64,000 nt of DNA from positions 9,736,501-9,800,500 of the forward strand of contig NC_065571.1 of assembly GCF_937616625.2 (NCBI RefSeq). Direction: 5' to 3'. How positions within the stretch are numbered: position 1 is the first letter of the stretch; every line of letters starts with the position of its first letter. This document shows positions 32,810-45,300 of this stretch, piece by piece. This DNA is from Mercurialis annua (Eukaryota > Streptophyta > Magnoliopsida > Malpighiales > Euphorbiaceae). The notes below the pieces were generated by a model, which saw nothing but the letters and a program-made list of their open reading frames with translations, ran no database searches and was not told where the DNA came from. Made by a program: the position numbers and the translations under genes.

Positions 32810-33270
32810 TATGCTATTGGCAAGAAAGCATTATAAATTTTGGTAAAGCATAGAAATGGAACGCTAGAATCACTTGAAAATACCACACCATTAGGTCTTA
32901 CAAGATCGCTTGAGATTAAAGCAGTGTCAAAGTATGATTGTACCTTGGGGGGGAGGATTCCAACCGGTATGTTGAGGAGGGATGGTAGGTTGGTGAACCA
33001 ATTGTGAGGCCGATTCCTCCGAATTGGATGCCACAAGGAATTCTAGACAATGACAATTCGCTTTTGAAACTATTTCTGTTGCCGACCAATCTTCACCTTT
33101 GAAGAAGAGTGCATTACGTGCCTTCCATAAATACCACAAGATGAAGGCAAACATAGTTTGATCAGAATTTTCCATGGTTTGTTGTATTTTCAGCCACCAA
33201 TCCCCAATTGAAGTAATTGTAGGTGTATCTGACCGCAGGGATAGCATAGAGCTAAACCACACACACCTAT
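32810..33270 (-). pseudogene. LINE linker and duplicated start of RNase H
   Basis: Text VWFSSMLSLRSD, GDWWLKIQQTME and ILWYLWKARNALFFKG is the region after the RT zinc finger. GWNPPPQGT leads into a decayed RNase H start (FDTALISSD, then VPFLCFTKIYNAFLPIA) that repeats the version at 32,235. Confidence 0.75.
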
Positions 33271-33739
33271 AGTAATATTAGGATAATGAGTACATATATA
33301 TAATAGCCCTCTCAAAAAGTTCAACAAAGTTGCACCTAACATGAGTCGACCATTGAACAAATCAAGGAAATTACGACCGTGAAAAATTCATAGTATTAAT
33401 ATGATTATATTATTGGTCCGATACCTAAGTATTTTCCGTATCTTGCTAGTTTTTTTTTATGTCACTTAGTTTTTGTTGAGCTATATTTTGAAAGGTTTAG
33501 TTATAGATACCTATAATTAAACTCAAAAACTGAAATCACAAAATAATTTGTATACATTAAATTGTTTGTTCGAGCAATCGTGTTTGACAATAAAGACATT
33601 GGATGCTATATGTACCAAAGAGTTGTGTTGCCATAATTTTGGATTTTTATTAAAATTCTACACAAATAAGTAAAATTAGAAGACCAGTCCAAGCCTTCAC
33701 TAATCGAACCCAAAGTTATATAAAAGACATAGCTGAAGC

Positions 33740-35074
33740 CTATAAATGGATAAGTAAATGAACATACCTAGACTTCGAACATAAGAAGAACAAATGGAAT
33801 GTTGTCTCTTCAGCATTTCCACATACCCGACAAGTTGGGGAGATCGCGTTTATTCGATGATTAAGATTGTTCCCTAACGCTAATTTATTTGAAAAAAAGC
33901 GCCATAGAAAAATGCGAATTTTTGGTGGAACACACAAGTTCCATATTGAATTCCATTGAAAATCTGATGACAAGTGTGGTACGGCATATGGGATACGAAC
34001 AACAGATCTGATCGAGTTAATATGTTGTAAAGCTACATGATATCCTGATTTGACATCATAGTTACCTTTCTTGGTAAAGTGCCAAATTAGTTTGTCTTGA
34101 ATTTGCCCCGAAACACCCAAAGGAATACTTTGAATCTGAAGAACAACATCATCGTAAAATAGATTATGTAGCAGGCTTGTATTCCATCGTGGAGGATTTC
34201 CTATAATCAGCTGATTGACTAAAGTGATAGTACTAGATACATTGGTTCGCAAATTTGGTGTAAATGGGAAACAGGATGGTATCCAAGGATCAAGAAAACA
34301 GCTCACTAAATTACCATTGCCAATACGCCATCGAACACCTTGAGATAAGATTTCCTTTCCTGCCATAATACTTCTCCAGGCCCAACTTGGTTTGGATCCT
34401 AGATCCGCATGTAAGAATGTGGAATTGGGGAAATACCGTCCTTTGAAAACTCGATAAAAAATACTGTCCACATCATTGCATAGACGCCAGCCCTGTTTAG
34501 CAAGCAATGCCAAATTGAATGCTTCAATGTCGCGAAAGCCCATACCACCATCACGTTTGCTTTTGCACATATTGCGCCAACTAACCCAATGGATTCCGTC
34601 ACTTTTTCCATTTGTAGACCACCAAAAATGAGCAATCATTCCGTTAATATCTTGGCATAAACCTTTAGGTAATCGGAAGCAAGACATAAGATATACCGGA
34701 ATAGACGTAACAACTGATTTAATGAGTGTCTCCTTTCCACCACTCGAAAGCATTTGTTCTTTCCAACCTGATAGTCGGTGGGCGATACGTAACTTAATCT
34801 CAGAAAACGTTTCCTTTTTGGATTTAGACACCACAGAAGGAAGTCCTAAATATTTATCCTTAGCGCCTATCACCGTAATGCCAAGTATCCTGGCCATATG
34901 CAATCTAAATCTTTGAGGTGTATTACTGCTGAAACAAACAGAGGATTTGTCCATATTAATTTGTTGGCCACTTACTTGACAGTATAGTTGCAACAAACGA
35001 ACAATAGTGCAGCAATCAGATTCAGTAGCACGGGAGAACAAAAGTGAATCATCAGCAAACAGATTCAGTAGCAC
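33740..35074 (-). pseudogene. LINE reverse transcriptase C-terminal half with zf-RVT domain
   Basis: A 444-codon frame begins at the catalytic FADDSLLFSRA and continues YLGLPSVV, GWKEQMLSSGGKETLIKSV, FWWSTNGK and GMGFRDIEAFNLALLAKQGW. It ends in the RT zinc-binding region with FLWRFFSNKLALG and CRVCGNAEETTFHLFFLC. The upstream two thirds of the reverse transcriptase are absent. After CSKSR the frame leaves homology at GTATGTT, and homology resumes in frame at VWFSSML after a TATAG near 33,270, as if a 490-bp GT-AG segment had been inserted or is spliced. Confidence 0.85.
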
Positions 35075-35090
35075 GGGAGAACAAAAGTGA
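35017..35090. repeat. 31-bp direct repeat at the truncated LINE start
   Basis: CAGATTCAGTAGCACGGGAG followed by AACAAAAGTGA occurs at 35017-35047 and again at 35060-35090. The second copy duplicates coding text just inside the LINE's 5' junction, as aberrant template switching during truncation could produce. Confidence 0.85.
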
Positions 35091-35099
35091 AGTAGTAGT

Positions 35100-35940
35100 T
35101 GCAGTAGGGATTTAGGGATTATTTCTTTTCCTCTTTATTTGTGATGGATTATTTTCAGAACAAAGGATCAATTCACCCCTCAAGTTAGCATGAAGTGTCG
35201 GAAAACATCATTTCTAATAATATTGGTCAAAACAAACCACAATCTTTGCCAAACCGTATCAAATTCACCCGTCCCTAGTCTCTGTTAGCGTGTGAGATAC
35301 ACGTAAAATTTTATTTTTTTATTAATAGAAATTATTGCAATTCAAATTCTAATAAATTTGCAATTAACCTTAAACCTTAATCCTTTGAAACACCTACATT
35401 CGTAAAGTCTCAATTTATTAAAATCCTTAAATTTCACAAGCATTAAGATTTCTTCAATGTCTAACTGTAATTTTTTAAAAAAAAAAATATGTTTTATAAA
35501 TATGCCAACCGGTTCAACATTTGAAGGATCTTCAGGCTGATCCATCAGATAATGTCTCGGCCGACATGGGAGTTCCAGTAGACCTGATTTTCATTAAGAA
35601 GGAAGAATTCGTTATTGTGAAATTAGGGTTTATATCAAAACTCCGATTTGGGTATCCTAGACAAAAGAAAATGCATATGGGTGTAAAAAGGATGACTTCG
35701 GTTGTGGATTATTTAACTGGATTGATAATACGTATGATGGTCGATCGAAGCAAGTAATCCATGATTTCTTAAATGAAATTAATGAAATGCTAAGTGGTCA
35801 TGAAAATTTCATCAATCTGGAAGATATAAAAGAGAAGAGGTATGCAATATATATGGGTGAAATTAATTAGAAAAGAGGTAGAGAAATACAAAAGAACATT
35901 CTGGTGTGCAACTGGTATTTTTGGTATAGTTTTGTGCTTG
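35100..35940. other. Intergenic, no gene recognised
   Basis: A 78-codon plus-strand frame at 35,521 has no domain I recognise. The rest is AT-rich. Confidence 0.4.
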
Positions 35941-35944
35941 TAAT

Positions 35945-36315
35945 TAGGGGTGAGCATTTGGTCGGTTCGGTCGAAACTGAACTGATACCCTCTTAACCGA
36001 ATTAACCGCTCGACCGAATAGCCTCGGACCAACCTAATAAAAAATTTTAATCGGAAATCAAACTGGCCGAATAGATCGGTTAATTCGGTTGGTTCTGTTA
36101 AAACCGACAAATTATGAGGAATTAAAAAATTCAAAATTTTTGTTAATTTGGTCGGTTCGATTAATTTAGATAATAAATTCAAACCGAACCAAATAGCCGA
36201 ATTTTTTTATATAAAAACCGAATTAACCATTTTAGCAAAACCGAACCGAATAAAATTCATCGGTTCGATTGGTTACTCCGGCCTGACGGTTTGTTTTGAT
36301 CACTCTTGTATTAGT
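35945..36315. mobile_element. Small non-autonomous element with GGTTCGGT repeats
   Basis: It starts TAGGGGTGAGCATTTGGTCG, and its far side ends GTTTTGATCACTCTTGTA, a weak inverted match. The inside is full of AACCGAA/TTCGGTT words on both strands. This layout is common to a widespread plant MITE-like family; the borders are approximate. Confidence 0.6.
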
Positions 36316-36506
36316 TATATTCATAAATAATGGTTAATGATTTGCACTTTAAATTAGTCGGTTGTAATGAAAATATGATGAAAATTATCTTTGATATTAA
36401 TAATTGTTTTGTTTTAGTGTATGTGCATGTATTAACAAACTAAAATAATAGAGAGATAAGAAAAATAGAGTTAATAAATACATAGATAACAAGAATAAAA
36501 CAAGTT

Positions 36507-36816
36507 AGGGTTAATGTAAAAAAAAATCATGAACTTTACACGTTTTCTCATTTTAATCACGAAGTTTAAATTTTCTTATTTTCATACACGTACTACCACT
36601 TTTTCTCAAATTCATACACGGTACTGAGGTGGCAGTCATTCATTGGTGTAAAATGACCTTCACCTCAGCGAATTACACCAATGGAGCCGTGACACCTCAG
36701 CACCGTGCATGAATTTGAGAAAAGGTGGTAGTTCGTGCATGAAAATGAGAAAATTTCAAGTGCATGATTAAAATGAGAAAACGTGTAAAGTTCGTGAATT
36801 TTTATGACATTACCCC
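36507..36816. mobile_element. Long-arm inverted-repeat MITE with near-perfect 8-bp flanks
   Basis: The left arm has AACTTTACACGTTTTCTCAT and the reverse complement of the right arm has the same 20 bases; homology runs about 140 bp, to ATTGGTGTAA. Flanks aacaagtt and aacaattt match in 7 of 8 bases. It has no coding capacity. Confidence 0.85.
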
Positions 36817-36819
36817 AAC

Positions 36820-38050
36820 AATTTATAATAAGCAAAATGTAATAAATGAATAAATGCACATTGTTTTTACATCATCAAAATAACCAACCTAGATAATAAA
36901 ATATGTCTAACATCAACATTGTTCATACAAAGTAGATTGAATTGGAATAACACTAAAAAACCCTAATTCACTAAAATAAACATGAACACCCTCATAGTTT
37001 TTAGTTTAGTTTGGAAGTTGGTAACTTGAAAGGGACATTCGTTCACTTCTTTTGATTCTGCTTCTATCCCTGGCAGTAGGTCTCTTATTGGTCATCTATT
37101 ACATTCCAGGTAGATGTGAGCCAGCTTGTGAAAGTTGTGATCCCATGAAAGTGGATTGTCGCATATTGCAGAATAAATTTGTGCAACGATTGAGTTGGAA
37201 TCAGTTTGTGAAAAAGACTGGCCAAATACTCAATGCTTGTGGGCCGACAATATAAAAAGTCAGCGTGTTGGAATGGAGAAGCTGTTATAGGGAGGTTAGG
37301 AGCTGATTTTATGGTACATTCTTTGTTTTGCATTTTTTTAATCTTCTTCTTAATCTCATATTGTAATTGTCTTGTTGAGATGTTTTCACCTCTTTTCACT
37401 AAGGTACACTTGCTCTAAATCTTCCATAATAAAGCATTCTCTTAAACTATACAGTGCTAATTTTGTGTTGTATTTTTTCTTAGAGCTCTTTTGGTATTAG
37501 ATTGTGTAAAGTTGACGTTCTTTCCATTAGCATATCAGATTATAATTATATGAAATAAAATTAATGGACCATCATAGAACTTGCAACTTAAAATAAATGA
37601 TGAAAGATTAAATGGAATAAACTTACATTAAATAAAAATTATCTCGTAACTGTATGAAGACAGAGTCTCACTCTCGTCGCATTTGTTTTATTTTTTTAGA
37701 GACATGTCGTCTTTCTTTTTCCTTGGCAATAGGCGATCTTTACTTGTAAAATTAACACAGAAATTGCAATATGAATTCCTGAAGCATGTGTTTTTTGCTC
37801 ATGGAAGAAGAAAACATGGATTATAAAAGTCTCTAAACTTGCCTTAATAAGATTAAAATAGCCCTCAAACTTGATTGTTAAGGATCAATTAAATATATGA
37901 ACCATGTAAATCATATCAATAACACCTCAAGCAAGTATAAAAAAGATAAAATAATATCTCAATCAAAATATTACATAAAACGCTAAGAGGAATGAAAATA
38001 CTAACTTGAGTTGCAGAAGTTGGTGTCTCTTCTTCTTCTTTATTGTCTTC
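36820..38050. other. Intergenic, no gene recognised
   Basis: A 67-codon plus-strand frame at 37,052 starts with a hydrophobic segment (MILLLSLAVGLLLVIYYI) and has several cysteines, but nothing around it supports a gene. The rest is AT-rich. Confidence 0.4.
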
Positions 38051-38053
38051 ATC

Positions 38054-38790
38054 TTATAAGTTTATTTGTTTGCCCTTTTTCTTATCAGTTGTATGAATAG
38101 GAATACCATTTTTCTCCTTTATCGCATTATGACATCTGCTATGGCAGTAGCTACATGTCATAACATAATCTGACTTTGATAACTTTCCAGCAAATTTGGC
38201 TTCTTCAAAGTCTGTTTTTCTATCTATTTTTGGTCTACCAGCAAATTTAAAAACCTGAAGTGGTATAATAGAATCTTTTTTTGTTGTATGCCACATCGTC
38301 TTACCCTTGATTGGCATCACTACATATGCCCATAACTAGCAAAATAGTTTCCCTTAGAGTACCACCCATCACTTTATTCTAACAAATATTTCTAATTATA
38401 GCATAAGACACAAATGTCATGGGGACATAATATTCCAATCAAGTTCCATAGCCTACAAGTACTACTTCTACTAGTAATGTTAACAATGTGCCCATTTTTA
38501 CCCTTTGAAATCTCATACCCCACTCAAAATGACATTTGCAAGTATTGTATGTATTGTTTTCAAGCAATATAACAAAACTAGGACTGACATTAGTGAATCA
38601 TTTTTGGCACTCAAGTCTTTTTTGTGAATCTTATTCATTGTATCTTTTCTAATCCAGTCAAGAAGTGATAGAATATGCATTTTCCTAACATCTAACAAAT
38701 CCTCATTAAATGATTCACATATGTTATTGTTCCCCACATCACACTTTGCATGCTATGAGAAATATGTCTTGCACCATGTATATGGTGGAT
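38054..38790 (-). pseudogene. Decayed MULE transposase C-terminus
   Basis: Minus-strand text in order is WCKTYFS, CDVGNNNICESFNEDLLDVR, a SWIM-like CRLWNLIG with CPHDIC, WYSKGNYFASYGHM, GRPKIDRK, then a remnant zinc knuckle VMTCSYCHSRCHN. This is the tail of a plant MULE transposase, from a family different from the 8.6-19.1-kb element. Stops and frame changes between pieces and the absence of the catalytic half make it a relic. Confidence 0.8.
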
Positions 38791-40050
38791 AGGGGTGTGC
38801 AAAAATCGACATTTCTAACCAAACCGAAAAGTGAAACCAGTTCGGTTAAGTGTTGCAACAATCTCGGTTTGTGATATAAGTAGCAATACACCTATTTTTC
38901 TAATCATTTTACCATGTAATTTTGCATATTTATTATTATGTTTTAGCTTTATTGGCTTATTATTGTGTTTGAGCTATTTTAAGGGCCAATTGTGTAAGAT
39001 CAAGGTGTTTGGAGAAATATTTGAAGTGTTTTGAAGATTCAGGGATCAACCGGATACAAGTAGAGGCACAAAAAGCTCGGAATGAAGAAAGTTGGGACTT
39101 ATTGGTCGCCCTTAAATCTGGACAATATGTATTCAAGAGTAAGGGACGATTGTCCCAAGGCCCATCTCTAGGAGCTAACTTCAAAAGGTGGGACGATCTA
39201 TCTTTTAGAGCAAAATTGCTAGAAAAGTGTCATTTTTATCCCCTCAACCCCATACACTTAAAGGGAAACGTGGTAATTAAAATGGGAGTCCTAATTTCGA
39301 AATCTACATAGAGGTTTCTTTATTCATCACATAACATCACCCACCTAACTTGGACATTATTCCTCAATCATTTGTACAATCCTCCATAGTTTATTATTTT
39401 ATAAAGCTTTTATTTCATTATCTTTTTGTATCTTTCATATTTGGGAGTTGAATAAGATTATTGTGGATGCTTATTTTCATTTGGTTATTAATATTATTGT
39501 GGATTGGAGTTTCATTATGTTCTTATACTTCTCTTATTGCTTGAATTTATTTTAAAGATAATATTTGACCAATTTCTTTTGATTGATTTAATTTGATATG
39601 TGTTAGTAAATTTCATAATAATTGGTTGATGTATTTGGTTTATTGTGTTTATTTGTATGCTTACAATTAGGTTTATGTTAGTCTATTGGAACTAGATATA
39701 TGTGTTAGGATTTAATTTGAGAGAACGGTCTTTTATAAAATAGTAAAAAAATAACTACCACCAATGAAAAAATACACAATTGACGGTAATCGAAGAGAAA
39801 AAAAAAACTCTTAACGGATAAGGTTTTTTAGTTAAGAGGAGAAAAGAGAGAAACTTATAAATATATAGATAAATAAAATAAAAATAGAATTCTGTTATTA
39901 GTATCAAAATTATATAGTCCTGCCATATTAGTTGATTATAGTTGGATTTCTTTCTATTATTGGTATTTAAACTATATAGTTATATATTTAATTCTCTAAT
40001 CCATATATTTATAGTATAAGACTGATTACAAGATGAACAATAGCCATGGT
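38790..40050. other. Transposon-like non-coding debris
   Basis: 38,790-38,870 resembles the GGTTCGG-type small element in truncated form. 38,880-39,320 holds a 100-codon frame in sequence that looks like LTR-retrotransposon non-coding DNA, without a recognisable domain. The remainder is AT-rich. Confidence 0.35.
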
Positions 40051-40058
40051 TCTTTTAA

Positions 40059-40612
40059 GAGCATCTCCAAAGGAGTCTCTAAAATTGTCAAAATCTTTAT
40101 TTTAGAGAGTTTCATAACAAATTGGAAGTCCAATGGACTCTCTATTCTATAAATTTAGAGTAGAGAGTGAAAATGGCTCTCCACAAGGAGAGAGCCATTT
40201 TCACTCTCTACTCTATTTTTTTAAGGATAAGATTTTAAATTTCAAAAAGTTAGTTAGTTATTTTTATTTTAAAATATGATATTTGTAATTTATATTATTA
40301 ATAAAAATGAAAACAAATTATATTATTAATAAAAACAATTTATATTATTAATAAAAATAAAAATAAAAATAAAAATAAAATAATTTATAGTATTAATATT
40401 TTATTATTATTTTAAAAAATAAAATAAGAAGTGAATTTAAAGAGTATTAAATTAATATTTAATATTTTTATTTTTATGTATAAAAATAAACTAAACAATC
40501 ATTATTAGAGAGTCTATTGGAGTAGAATTAAAAATGTCACTCTCTATCTTTAAGATGCTCTTTATTTTATAGAAGATGCTCTTTAAAATAAAGAGCACCA
40601 TTGGGGATGCTC
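40059..40612. mobile_element. PIF/Harbinger (Tourist)-type MITE with internal palindrome
   Basis: Ends GAGCATCTCCAA and (reverse complement) GAGCATCCCCAA are flanked by TAA on both sides (40056-40058 and 40613-40615), the usual 3-bp target. It is 554 bp long. Near the left third, TAGAGTAGAGAGTGAAAATG with GCTCTCC is followed within a few bases by its reverse complement, a hairpin with arms of about 27 bp. Confidence 0.85.
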
Positions 40613-40615
40613 TAA

Positions 40616-41636
40616 TACCCTTAGAAATTTTAATTATCTTCTAGAATAATGTTTATTTTTCATATCCTGAATGAAAAATCTTAAGAACTTTGAGTGCCAT
40701 ATACCTCTATTTTTTTGCTTTCCTTTTATATCCATATTTGCTTTTTTTATACTGAGTGTTAATCCTCTAGCCCTTACTGAAAAACTAATTTAATTTGTTA
40801 TGTGTATATCTTTTTATATTCTTTTTATGCTCTTGTTTTATTCTTTTTACTAAAGGCAATCACGTCGCCCCTATTGGAATAAAAAATACACATGAGGAAA
40901 CAAAAGATTTATTTTTCTTGGCTAAAAAGTAAAATTATTTTTTTATTTTTCTATTTAAATTTAATCTTAAAATATTGTGAATTAGTGCAGATGGATCAAA
41001 ATAATAAAATTTTAAATAGAGAAAATATTTTTTTAAATCTATAGATAAAATGAATTTTGAAGTTTAAAATTAAATTTGATTATTATTTTATTTATATGTG
41101 CGGATGAGAGCTATTGGCTAAAAATTTGTCATTTTGAATATTTTTAACTAAATTGAAAATTTTAGTTTTTACATCTGAAAACAATACTATAATGTTAGCA
41201 AAACTTATATTATGCCGATTTAAGTATTAATTTCGTACTGAATATTTTTTAATATTATTGTAAAAAAACAATTAACGGAAGATATGTTAATATAGAAAAA
41301 CAACATTAGATTAAGAAAAATATTTTAACTAATTTGTTACGTTTAATATTTATATTCGTCCACTTTATTATTATATAATATTTAATTGATGTGACACATT
41401 ATCTATCTGTCCAATTTGATGTTACATTTTATTGTTAAAAAATATGAATTCCGAAACGAAGCGAGAGTTTCGTACTAGTATCTTATAATCTTGATATCAA
41501 AAACAGAATTTTCTAAAATAATCTTATATTACTTCTATCACAATAGAATTTGCATGTTCATAAATTCCATAAATTTAATAAAACCTATAAATTTCAGAAA
41601 TATGCAATTCAAACAGTGTCCAAATGAAAATTATTA
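40616..41636. other. AT-rich intergenic with a Helitron-like end
   Basis: No gene is recognised. At 41,452-41,478 arms CGAAAC and GTTTCG form a hairpin that ends shortly before CTAG, followed by T, a Helitron-type 3' end. Confidence 0.4.
41452..41478 (+). mobile_element. Helitron-like 3' terminus
   Basis: The six-base arms CGAAAC/GTTTCG enclose GAAGCGAGA and are followed by TACTAG and T. The form is the same as at 27,661-27,703, though the sequence differs. Confidence 0.45.
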
Positions 41637-41964
41637 CTCCCTCCGTCCCGTAAAAATAGAAAAAGTAGCTATTTTTTTTCCACAAAGATAGAAAAAATAG
41701 TGTTAGTTAACTTAAAATTATTAAAATACCCATATATCAACATTAATTGATTTAGAGTTTCATGTATGCTTTTTATGCATCTAAAATTCTATTGGCTAAT
41801 ATTTATATAGTGGCTTTGTGTTGTGTGAATCACTAATTTATTATGATTTACTTCAAAAAATTAAAAAGACAACTTAGAAAAATTATCACAAATTATCTAT
41901 AAATAACTACTTTCTTAATTCTTGTGAAAGATCTACTTTTTCTATGTTTATAGGACGGAGGGAG
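41637..41964. mobile_element. Stowaway-type MITE
   Basis: The left end CTCCCTCCGTCCCGTAAAAA and the right end (reverse complement CTCCCTCCGTCCTATAAACA) are inverted repeats that continue into AGAAAAAGTAG. TA flanks both sides. It is 328 bp long. Confidence 0.92.
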
Positions 41965-42261
41965 TATTAACTCTTTCTGAAAAATTGAAACTTTATGTAA
42001 AAAATTAAAGATTTATATCTCAAACGGTATATACACTAACATCATTCTACTAAGTCGTGAGTTTAATCGCTCTTATAATTTTTTTCCGAACGATTTAAAA
42101 AAATTAAGTTAAAAATATATGAAAATAATAAAAATTAAAATTTGAGAAAAGTACAAATACCAAAATGTCGGTTTTACCAAATTAAAACTAGAAAATTGAG
42201 GGTTAGGTCATAGTTCGTGTGGTCTGGAGTTGGAACCCGTAAGCCATTTGAATTGGAATGG

Positions 42262-42283
42262 CACGTGCACAACATCTATAAAA
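42262..42283 (+). promoter_or_regulatory. G-box and TATA box of the tryptophan synthase gene
   Basis: CACGTG at 42262-42267 is followed by TATAAAA at 42277-42283, 53 bp before the ATG. Spacing predicts a start near 42,310 and a short leader. Confidence 0.65.
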
Positions 42284-42335
42284 TACAATAAACACAAAAT
42301 TCAGACACATACAAAAAGCTCAAAATCAATCCCTA

Positions 42336-45300
42336 ATGGCAGCTTCTTCCACCACCATCACCCTCCCTACTGCTTCTTCTTCCTCATCTTGCAAAGCCAT
42401 TTTATCTTCATCATCTCAATTACCCTTCAAGTTCAATAAATTTACTGCAACTTGCCCTTCAACCCCCAGATTTTCTGTTTCTTGCACTATGACTCGAGAG
42501 GCCATTACAATGCAGGATAAGGAGTCTGACCCTGCTTCATGGCAGAGACCTGATTCTTTTGGGCGGTATGGTAAATTTGGAGGGAAATATGTTCCTGAAA
42601 CTTTAATGTATGCTCTTACTCAGCTTGAATCTGCCTTTAATTCCCTCAAAAATGATCAGGATTTTCAGGTACTTGTGTTCTAATTCAATTTCATTTTGAT
42701 TCTACCGAAGATTGTTGATTTTTGATATTATTTTTCATCTGGGTGTTTCTTGTTTTTATAGTTGATATGAAATTTATTGTCTTTTATAAAGATTCTATGT
42801 TGCTTTTGTATTGTGCATTTTTTGGGTTCGGGTTGATATCTTGTTTTGTGCAATTTTTTGATATTTTGCGGCTTTGAATTGTGCATTTTGGGGTTTGTAT
42901 TAGATTTCATAATTTATATTGACGTCTCGTCTTCCTTCTGTAAGGAAGACTATGGTTGATGAAGATGCAAATATGAATGACCCAGGCAGTATTCCTGTAA
43001 CACTATATCATTTTGCCTGGGTAAGAAAGTACGGGCAAAACCATCTATCGGCTGCTTTGCTTGATTGATAGATAATCACATATTACTTCTACTTTGTTTG
43101 GTATATTTTGTGTTTGGTAAATATTGAACATCTATTGTGTGTGGTACCTTGTTGGCCGATATGTGCTTGCCTAATAGTTGCCTAACCTCAATTTTGGAAG
43201 AAGTAGCTTGCCTTGATTAGAACGGTTGCTTTTCTTTTATGTAGTGAAAGTTGGCAGTTTTAGATTTTTTTCTGGCAGATTTCTGTTTCCCTTTAAGTAT
43301 TTAGTAAAAGTTGGATGACGTTCTCTGATTGGTATTGGTGTTCTCTCTCATAATCTCACATGAAATCAAATTTGTCTTGCAGAAAGAATTAGCTGGGATT
43401 TTGAAAGACTATGTTGGCAGGGAAACTCCTCTTTACTTTGCAGAGCGGCTGACAGAGCATTATAAACGTCCTAATGGAGAAGGACCTCACATTTACCTCA
43501 AGAGGGAAGATCTTAACCACACAGGTGCTCATAAGATCAACAATGCTGTTGGGCAAGTGTTGCTTGCTAAGCAGTTGGGCAAGGAACGAATAATAGCTGA
43601 AACTGGAGCTGGTCAGCATGGAGTTGCAACTGCGACAGTTTGTGCTAGGTTCGGTTTGCAGTGTATTATCTATATGGGTGCTCAAGATATGGAAAGACAG
43701 GCACTTAATGTTTTCAGGATGCGGCTTCTTGGGGCTGAGGTCAGACCAGTCCATTCTGGGACAGCCACTCTAAAGGATGCCACATCAGAAGCTATACGAG
43801 ATTGGGTTACTAATGTGGAGACCACACATTATATTTTGGGATCCGTTGCTGGGCCACATCCTTACCCCATGATGGTTCGGGAGTTCCATAAGATTATCGG
43901 CACAGAGACAAGAAGGCAAGCAATGGAAAAATGGGGCGGGAAGCCAGATGTACTGGTTGCATGTGTTGGTGGAGGTTCCAATGCCATGGGACTATTTGAG
44001 GATTTTGTCAAAGACGAGGATGTTAGATTGATTGGTGTGGAGGCTGCAGGGTTAGGCTTGGATAGTGGCAAGCACGCTGCAACTTTGACCAAAGGAGAAG
44101 TTGGGGTCTTACATGGTGCTATGAGCTACTTATTACAAGATGATGATGGACAAATAATTGAGCCTCATTCGATAAGCGCTGGGTAATGATTGTAACTGAC
44201 CATTTATATTGATTTTCTTGATGTGTCTCTTGCATTTTAAATAGTATGTTTTTTGTTCTTTTGAAGGTTGGATTACCCTGGAGTTGGACCAGAGCATAGT
44301 TTTCTGAAAGATAAAGGACGTGCTGAGTATTACTGTGTCACAGATGACGAAGCATTGGATGGTAAAGCTAACTTATATTTCTGTTTTTTTGTTCTAGGCT
44401 GATTAATTGAGGACTTTTTGGCTATTATTATAATTAACGTTTACTTTTCACTATCTATCTATGTTGCACGGGAAACACTTCTGAAACTCCGAAACTTTGT
44501 AATTATAACCCTTTTTTTTCGTAAAAAGAATACATTTTTCCATTTTCCATGTTGGAGTATCCCGGACAACATACTGTCTATAGAAAACCCATATTAAAAT
44601 ATATTGTAATAATACACGTATGTGAAGTTCTCATATCAACCTTATAACACTTTTTGCATAAGCCATTAGATTATAATTTATCCTCACATTCATTCTGTGC
44701 GAAACTTCCATAGACTGTTGATTATTTTGCTTACAGCAATATATATAGCCAAGTCAAGTTCACTTATTTCACAGATTTGCATCTCTTACCACATTGGGAC
44801 ATTTATATGCTAAGCATCTATCCTGCTTCTGAAAAGAATGACATGGCTTCTCCTAGCAATAAAATATTTGCGGAAACAAACTGGTGTTATTAAAGTGCGC
44901 CTTTGTTTTTCTCGATGTATAAGCTATGTAGCACAATGGAAATGCTCAAACGAAAATGCTGAAATGGAAATGGAGCAACAATGTTTTTTTTTGTTTTCAA
45001 AAATAGGTTGTAAATATCGAATTTTGGAGTTTCAGAGGCATTTCCAAAAACATGGAAAAAAAAGTCGAAACTTAGGACTATAAAATTTTTGGTGCAACAT
45101 ATAGTGTAAGAGTAGCTTTGTTTGTGCTTGGAGTTTTCTGTGCTTTACCACTTATTCCTTCCAATGCTAATTAGTATTAGTTGTATAACATTCCTTCGAA
45201 TGCTAATGATTATTAGCTGTAACAAGCTCGATGCTATTTTATGTATTATTGGATTTCGTATCTGCAGCTTTCAAGAGATTATCGCGATTAGAAGGCATAA

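Larger units (their letters stand above)
31783..35095 (-). mobile_element. 5'-truncated L1-type LINE relic
   Basis: On the minus strand in order are the end of a reverse transcriptase (from FADD), the RT zinc-binding domain and an RNase H domain, the usual tail order of plant non-LTR retrotransposons. The 5' part (ORF1, endonuclease, fingers/palm) is missing, as in typical 5' truncation. An intron-like gap (about 33,270-33,765) and a partial internal duplication (32,810-32,945 against 32,090-32,235) break it up. Confidence 0.85.

Noticed and set aside
37052..37255. Possible small secreted cysteine-rich peptide
   Set aside because: The hydrophobic start and some cysteines are suggestive, but there is no promoter-like context, no known cysteine spacing, and the surroundings are decayed repeats.
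39009..39311. 100-codon frame as a possible gene
   Set aside because: There is no recognisable domain; the sequence style resembles LTR-retrotransposon non-coding DNA.
42230..42439. Alternative upstream start for tryptophan synthase
   Set aside because: It is in a different frame from the enzyme and starts before the TATA box.
43389..43754. 121-codon minus-strand frame within tryptophan synthase
   Set aside because: It is antisense to the strongly conserved PLP region and has no features of its own.
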